DNA of 64,000 nt from Glebionis coronaria. Taxonomy: Eukaryota; Streptophyta; Magnoliopsida; Asterales; Asteraceae. Below, in pieces: positions 57,501 to 64,000 of this stretch. The notes under the pieces were generated by a model, which was not told the origin of the DNA, did no database searches, and saw only the letters and a program-made list of their open reading frames with translations. The stretch is taken from assembly GCA_025667525.1 (NCBI GenBank), contig CM046882.1, positions 27,555,394 to 27,619,393 on the forward strand, in the 5' to 3' direction. Positions within the stretch are counted from its first letter, which is position 1. Each line of letters opens with the position of its first letter. The position numbers and the translations under genes were made by a program.

Positions 57501-58042
57501 GGCTACTTGCAACAATGACTTTTAGCGACCTTAATTTTTTAGCTTTCTCTCTCCTACGATCTAATGCGACCTATTTGTCCCAACAAGGCGACCTACTGCG
57601 ACCTAGTTCAATTTTTTAATATATATTTTTATTCAAATAATTATTTAAATAAAATAAAAACATTACAATAATATTTATATACTTAAATATTATAAAAGAA
57701 ATATTAAAAAAGATTTAATTAGAAATAAAGAGGGTAAAATACATTAGTTAAAACTAACTCGAAAAATGATCAAATTAATATATGTTGTGAGGAATTAAAC
57801 AAGGCTCAATATATTAAATTTAGAATTTTTTTACAAATTTTATCTAACTAAAACTTAATTAAAACTAATATAATTTATTAAAAAATATATAAAAAGAAAA
57901 AAACAGGAAGAAACAAAAGTGTGGACCGAATGGCCAAATAGATAGTGCAGACGACCCAATTGGAAAAAAAAATTGTCGACCCGGTCGCTTCAACGGGTCG
58001 ACCGAGAGACGATTCGGTCGCGACCTGCCGTTGCGGATCGCT
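57501..58042. mobile_element. Candidate Tourist-like MITE, 542 bp
   Basis: Flanked by TAA on both sides (57498-57500, 58043-58045). Ends GGCTACTTGCAACAATGA and (complement) AGCGATCCGCAACGGCAG are imperfect inverted repeats. The subterminal word GCGACC recurs four times on the left side, and GGTCG/CGACC words fill the right. No coding capacity. The 3-bp target and size suit a PIF/Harbinger-derived MITE. Confidence 0.5.
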
Positions 58043-59639
58043 TAAGAAAGTTATATTAATTACTGTAATTCATTTAAATGAAAAACGCTTTCACAGGAAA
58101 CAGATCCTTTACAATTACCATTTATGACGGTATAAAACGACATTAATTAGAATGGAATAAAACGCTCTAATGACGATTGTTATTGCATGAGGTGCACTCT
58201 AGCTAATATAATAATTTCTTTTTTATTCATTTGACAATATACGCTTATACACAATTACATTATAGATGAGTAAAAAAGGAAACAAGCATTATGTTGATGT
58301 TTTCTTTCTTTTCAGTCTGAATAAACCATGGTTATAAATAGCGTGAAGCGTGGCGTGGCGGCATGTCCAATCTACATGCTTTAGCGGAGTTTTAGCATTT
58401 TTATAGCGTGTCTTATGACGGCACAACACATAAAAATATTTATTTGTTTTATCGTATTTTAATATAATATTTACATTTAGTTCACAATAAGTGTTGTACA
58501 TAATATTTAAAGTTAAAAACTCTCATTACATGCAAGAATATTCATTTTTTGAAGTTGAATTCAAAAAATCATCGCAACTCATGTCGTAGCACGCCTTAAC
58601 CTATTACATGCCTTAACGTATTTCAATATAATATTTACATTGAGTTCACAATAAGTGTTGTACATAATAATTATATTCGGAAAGTTTTTTTACGAAATTT
58701 TGTTATTCAGATATTATGTATTCTATTTTATCGATTTATATGTATTTTGTAATTTAGAATGCATGCTATATTTATTGACGAGTTTGTCTAACGGATGCTC
58801 ACACGATTTAACTGTATCATAATAAAATTTTGAGTTATATTAAATTGAAATCAAATGTAATTGTGGTAACTTGGCCCTAACTTATATATATTGTTTAATT
58901 TACGGGTATTACATGCATTTTCTTATTTGAAATGAAAGTTTGAGTTTAGTTAAGTAGATCAAACGAGTGCTCTATGAGCACCTCTTAGACAAACTTTATA
59001 TTAATACTAACAAATCACACATTTATACTACTTTTTCACAAAATATTTCGATATATATTTGGGCTATGAGTGCGACACCCATACTGTCCTCCTTTGTTTC
59101 TTTTCGAATTCAGATCTGCTATTCACAGTGGGTTTGTGCAATACTTGGACAAAAATTGTACTAAAAGAGTATACGCGCATGCCTTTGTATAGATGGACGG
59201 ATAAGTCTTGAAGAGATATTGTGAAGAACTTGAAGAGTATTGCTTTAATGAATGTACATCTTTAGCAATTCATAGAAGAGATTGATTGTTTTTATTTATG
59301 GGTGTTTTTTTAAGCAAAATATTGCTTATTCGTTTGTATGTTAAATCCAATGAAAAAATGTCTTAAAAATGTGAATTAATGAATGTAATGAACAATCGGT
59401 TTAAAATCTTTGATCATGGAAACCCTAAGTTTCCCAAATATTTTTTATACATGCACTATTACTTTAACTAAATAACCAAGCTCAACGGAGCATATGACAC
59501 AGTATAACATATACAAATAGACAGTATGTGTAAGAAAGCGTAACAGAGGCAAAGTGGTAAAAACATAAACAAAATAGCTATAACACTAGCGGGTGGGATA
59601 AGACGAATGGTGATGTTTGAACGTGAAATCGAGCGACAT
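58043..59639. other. Gene-free AT-rich stretch
   Basis: No recognised frame. The word TTTCAATATAATATTTACAT or close to it appears twice with its TTCACAATAAGTGTTGTACA flank (about 58452-58503 and 58621-58668), indicating a diverged local duplication of about 50 bp. Confidence 0.5.
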
Positions 59640-60152
59640 AACATCTTTATTAACACCACAGTCATGATTCAAAATTCCAATTGACATTGGTGAACTATCT
59701 ACATGTTTCATTATATTAATCTTCAAAGTGATATGGTTGCATCGATGGGAATGCAAAATAATTATATGGGATGTAACACCAAGACTCATAAGCTCTGGTT
59801 CGAGGAATTAGAATGATCATTAAGGGACATTTACGTAAGTCAAATTATGACACGATGGACACTCCTTTCGGTAACATGGCTTTGGTTTTTGGTGGCGATT
59901 TCAGGTAGTTTCTTCCTATCATCCCAAAAGGATTCGGCAAGGTATTGTTTGCGTCGGCCTATTTAAAATAGTATTACTTGTGGGACCATGGTAAAGTGTT
60001 ATAGTTAACTTACAATATGAGTCTATGTTGATTGTTGTCATGAAGTTGTCAATGTATTAAAGACATTATTGAGTGGATTCTAGAGCTTGGCGTCACAAAG
60101 ATGGCGAGGTTAACATTGATATACCTGATGAAATGACCAGTAAGGATTTAGG
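59640..60152 (+). pseudogene. Helitron PIF1-like helicase relic
   Basis: Broken plus-strand frames follow the order of the PIF1-like helicase domain of Helitron transposases: FKIPIDIGELSTC, then NLQSDMVASM, a Walker B-like KIIIWD, THKLWFEELE-stop-SLRDI, NMALVFGGDFR-stop-FLPIIPKGFGK, and VNIDIPDEMTSKDLG. There are several frameshifts and stops. It ends exactly where the Gypsy LTR begins at 60153, so the LTR element inserted into it. The Rep domain and the rest of the helicase are outside the readable part. Confidence 0.82.
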
Positions 60153-63124
60153 TGTCACACCCTCAATTTGTCCCACGTGTACAATTACACGAGGATGTGA
60201 CTATCATGACAAATAAGAGACATAGATACAAGAATAACTAAGAAAAGTCATTTTTCATTCATAAGACATAAAAATAGAATTGGTCCCAAGGAAAATTGTT
60301 TTACAACTCATGATAACATAGTTTGAGTTTCCAAACATCGTACATCCAAAACAAGTCTCAAAGTTAAATCATGATAATTTTTATTAATCTCCATAGCACA
60401 ACCACGTCACTCCTCCGCCTTGACACCTAAGAAAAACATTGCTAAAACGTTAACACAAAGGTCGGTAAGTTTATAGGTTTAAGTTTAAGTAGTGTGATGA
60501 ACCATAAGATTTTAGTTAGGCAACCGTCCAATAATCTTATAACAAATACAAGATTATTATCAAATAGCATACGTTCATGATATCCTACGTCTAAGCTCAT
60601 GACACCGAAGCGTTAACCGTACAAACCAGTTTATATATGAGTGTGCCCAAGCAAATACTACCCCAAAGTATTTGTAACAACCTCAAATGTATTTGTATCT
60701 AATTTGGTCACACAACCAACAATAGATAGGGAGGCCAATCCAAATAGATCTATCCATAATATTCGCGCTTACACAAAGTAATTAACGGTTCATGATAGTG
60801 GGCTAAAGCATCTAGGGGTATCGCTACTTAGACATCATGTAGGCACGTATGAGTTTTAGGCACTTATGTTCATCTGTTTAAAACAAGCAATGTTCTCACC
60901 CCAAAGTGATAAAACAAGTAAAAGTGGGGCTATAAACTCACCTCGTTAAATAAGCAAAGTGATGGAAATACAAAGTAGCTCGAGAATACGATCACGCTAT
61001 CCACAACCTAATACAATATAATGACCGTGTCACGACATCTAAAATGTACCAATAAAAATACATGACATCCTAGTTGTGCTTGACGATATATTATGTTTAC
61101 GGAAAACGCGACATTTATACACGGTTATTTAGTAAGTGGGCTTTAGGACCAAAATACACTTTAAAACTCAAAATTTCATGTGGGCTTATATTAGTCTGAC
61201 CAAACAAACAGCCCAACCATTTAAATCAGACAATGGGCTCGGTCCGTCTAGTTGATTTAACCCATCCAGCCCAACTAAGGGGCGATAGAAACAAGGTGGG
61301 GAGGGGGTTTATACACGTTTATTATTCCCAAAACACAGTCAACACTCCCCTTTTTCCCCAAATCTCTCCCAACCGTCCCATATCCTCTCTCTCTCTCTAA
61401 CAAATCGAATCCATAGTCATCTATGGCTACCAAAATCACACTAATCCGATTTATCATCATCAAAACATGAAACCCAAGATGTTTATCAAGTGTGGGATAT
61501 AGGTTTTTCATCCTATCATTAAAACGCAGCCGCATCTAGGGTTGTTCAAGAGTGATTTGATGGTGTTCTCTTCACTTAAAGATAAGTTTCATTCCTCTTC
61601 TTCTAATAAATGGTTTGAATGATTCTCGATTTATACATTCGAAATAAAAGGTGTTTACCAGTTTCAAAATCATTTGTTTTGTTAAAAAGATGACATGAGG
61701 GTCCTCGATTTTGATTATAAATTAATTAGGGTTTTCGAAATATTTGGGGGTTTTCTTAATCTCGTTTTTAATTGCAATTAATTAGTGTTTCTGAACACTA
61801 ATTGGTATTAATCACATAATGGAATCATTTTATAAAAATTAGGGTTTCAATTAAATTTGGGGGTTTCTTTAAATCTTACGTCTTGTTCTAATTAACTAGT
61901 GTTCTTAGGCATCTTTTGATGTTAATTATCAAATAAAATGAGTTTCGAAAATTAGGGTTTATATAATTTGGGGGTTTTTATCGCCGCGAGTTATATTAAT
62001 ATTAATTAGTGTTTTAATGAAATGATTTGTGTTAATTTTACGTTACTACTTATTTTAGGACAAGTTAGTGTTTCAGCAGGTTAAAGAATGTTTCGAATGG
62101 GGTTTTTGTTTGTTACTGTCATTATCCTTCTTGGTTATAAATAAAAGTATGGATAATAAAGAAAACGCAGGAAGGTGTCTCGGTCGAATGGGGTTCTTGG
62201 GTCGAATGGGTCCATGGTCTAATTTGATAGAACTTCATGTTAATATTATGTCTTTCTGTTTAAACAGGATTGTTTCAAAAAGACTAACTAAGTTTGGTTT
62301 ATTTTCGTAGGTAAATCTAATTTAGACAAGCACAACTACACATATGCTTAAAAGAAAAGAAAGGAGGATAAAAGACTCACAACAAGAGAAAGTTTCGGCT
62401 GGTGGATTTCGGACAGGAAAGGAAGGTGTTTGGTTCGACTGAGAATAGTGCTTTGGTTGTTGCCCAATGATTTTGCCCAGAATATCTTTGTCAGCCCAGA
62501 TTTGCTTGTAATGTGTTTTGTTTTTGTGTTTAGGACTTGTGAACCTGGACTATATTTAACTTAGTATTTTCGACATAGGGTTAAGCCAAATCTAGAAATG
62601 ACATGCTTGTGATATACACATTTTGGGCAATTTTTGCATGTGTGTTGTCTGGTTGTGGTTAGTGGAGTTTTAAAATATGATTTTCAGTTTGGTTGGTTGA
62701 CTTGGTTTGACTGAGTGGTAATCACAGTTTATATAAATGGAAGTTTCAAAATATTTGATTTCAAATTCAGAGTTGGTGTATTTCTTAGTTGTATTTGGAC
62801 CAGCAAAGGTTTTTGTGGGCTATCCGGCCCATTAAGGTTATTAGATTTCGGCCCATCAGGCTGGTAGTACTCGGTCCATTAAGTAAGTAGTATTCGGCCC
62901 ATTAGGGGTTTATCAAAATGACATAAGTTTTTAGTCATGTATAATCTTAACAACGTGAATCATAACACGCAAAACTTAATCACGTGGCATAAACAAAGTA
63001 GATACGTGTATTCTCGAAAATTTGATAAGTATTAATAACCGGCACAAACCGTTAATAAGCAAAACGTTTAATAACGAGCACGTCTCTATTATAATAATAA
63101 GACGCGAAAATTCAAGTTGTTGCA
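60153..63124 (-). repeat. Ty3/Gypsy 3' LTR, about 2.97 kb
   Basis: On the minus strand it starts TGCAACAACTTG at 63124, right after a purine-rich AGGGAGAGCGAA tract, and ends GGGTGTGACA at 60153, giving TG...CA ends. The left edge abuts the interrupted helicase relic, which independently fixes the boundary; the possible 5-bp target copy is TTAGG (60148-60152). The partner LTR lies beyond the right edge of the window, so length and target duplication cannot be verified. It contains a CT microsatellite at 61384-61398. Confidence 0.72.
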
Positions 63125-63176
63125 TTCGCTCTCCCTAAAGAGGGCTTTGTCCGCAAAGCAAAACAAACAATACAAT

Positions 63177-64000
63177 TTAAGTCGACACTACATTAGTAAA
63201 CAAATGAGGATACTTCGCTTTAAATTGATCCTCGCGTTCCCAAGTAAATTTGGGTCCTCTCCGTGCGTTCCAACGCACTTTGACAATAGGTATGCGACTT
63301 TGTTTGAGTCGTTTGACTTCTCGTTCCATAATTTCGACGGGTTCCTCAACTAACACGAGTTTGTCGTTGAGTTGGATTTCGTCCATAGGTATAACAAGCG
63401 TTTCGTCGGATAAGCATTTCTTCAAGTTACAAATGTGAAACACATTATGTACACGATTTAGTTCTTGCGGTAAATCTAAACGATAGGCAACGTCACCTAT
63501 GCGTTGAATAATTTCGAATGGTCCAATATATCGGGGGTTTAGCTTTCCTCGTTTACCAAAACGAATTACACCTTTCCACGGTGCAACTTTCAACATCACC
63601 CGATCTCCGACTTTAAATTCCAATGGTTTCCGTCTCTTGTCGGCGGAACACTTTTTTCGATCACGAGCCGCTTGCATACGACTCTTGATTTGTACGATTT
63701 TCTCCGTTGTTTCGTAAATAATTTCCGGACCGGTAAGTTGTGCATCACCAACTTCCGCCCAACAAACGGGTGAACGACACTTTCGACCGTAAAGTGCTTC
63801 AAACGGTGCCGCTTTGATGCTAGTGTGGTAGCTATTGTTGTACGAATGTTCTACTAATGGTAAGTGTCGATCCCATCCGTTTCCAAAGTCGATTACGCAT
63901 GCGCGAAGCATGTCTTCTAGCGTTTGGATGGTTCTTTCACTTTGATCGTCCGTTTGAGGATGGTAAGCCGTACTCATGTCCAATTGCGTTCCTAACGCTT
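63177..64000 (-). CDS. Ty3/Gypsy pol, integrase C-terminal part (partial)
   Basis: An uninterrupted minus-strand frame enters from the right edge and stops at 63177. It starts in the integrase core at [20 protein letters not shown], with the catalytic E in QSER. Next come the region [20 protein letters not shown], the GPY/F-type module ([28 protein letters not shown]) and a C-terminal chromodomain-like tail ([20 protein letters not shown]). This tail and layout are those of chromovirus-type Gypsy elements. Only the C-terminal 275 or so codons are inside the window; whether the whole pol is intact cannot be judged. Confidence 0.92.
   Translation of the reverse strand, partial: ALGTQLDMSTAYHPQTDDQSERTIQTLEDMLRACVIDFGNGWDRHLPLVEHSYNNSYHTSIKAAPFEALYGRKCRSPVCWAEVGDAQLTGPEIIYETTEKIVQIKSRMQAARDRKKCSADKRRKPLEFKVGDRVMLKVAPWKGVIRFGKRGKLNPRYIGPFEIIQRIGDVAYRLDLPQELNRVHNVFHICNLKKCLSDETLVIPMDEIQLNDKLVLVEEPVEIMEREVKRLKQSRIPIVKVRWNARRGPKFTWEREDQFKAKYPHLFTNVVST

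Noticed and set aside
61275..61535. 86-codon minus-strand frame inside the Gypsy LTR
   Set aside because: No motif, it spans a CT microsatellite, and LTRs of this type are not expected to code for protein.

Overview
The window is nuclear DNA from a flowering plant, probably a eudicot. This rests on plant-type tRNA genes, an F-box/LRR gene of a plant family, Copia, Gypsy and L1 retroelements, PIF/Harbinger and hAT-like elements, and Helitrons with canonical TC...CTAG ends. Transposon-derived and unassigned AT-rich sequence dominates. The only apparently intact host genes are tRNA-Asn(GTT), tRNA-Pro(AGG) in two copies, and one F-box/LRR gene at 54.9-55.8 kb.

Layout. 1-2290 is the 3' part of a 5'-truncated L1-type LINE (minus strand). 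3.6-4.6 kb is a non-autonomous hAT-like element with an 8-bp target duplication. 4.7-10.9 kb has no gene, but carries about seven degenerate copies of a module with a TATA-like box and a motif resembling the plant snRNA upstream element. At 10.98-11.19 kb lie tRNA-Asn and tRNA-Pro.

The largest structure is a direct tandem duplication of about 14.1 kb: unit 1 is 11051-25213 and unit 2 is 25224-39348. It begins on the last base of tRNA-Asn. Each unit holds tRNA-Pro, a PPR-gene relic, a frameshifted small membrane-protein gene interrupted by a PIF/Harbinger element, a short Helitron with an internal minisatellite, and a Copia retrotransposon. The Copia element is complete with both LTRs only in unit 2; the duplication breakpoint cuts unit 1's copy inside gag. 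By eye the units differ at only about seven bases plus homopolymer indels and one replaced block. In that block unit 1 lost the 3' end of its Harbinger element and carries 82 bp derived from another Copia integrase gene.

40.8-49 kb has no recognisable gene. It holds two self-complementary cryptic repeats (AGCTCG-rich and GGTACC-rich), an AT-rich tract and a MITE with long inverted ends. 49,153-54,231 is bounded by canonical Helitron ends and contains a frameshifted ribosomal protein L35 exon plus other exon-like pieces, which is the pattern of gene capture. Beyond the F-box gene come a third minisatellite locus, a Tourist-like MITE and a Helitron helicase relic. That relic is cut by a Gypsy LTR of about 3 kb, whose pol gene (integrase C-terminus and chromodomain-like tail) runs off the right edge.

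The host genes show no common pathway. The window is best read as a record of nested insertions and rearrangements. All alignments were made by eye, so counts of differences are approximate.
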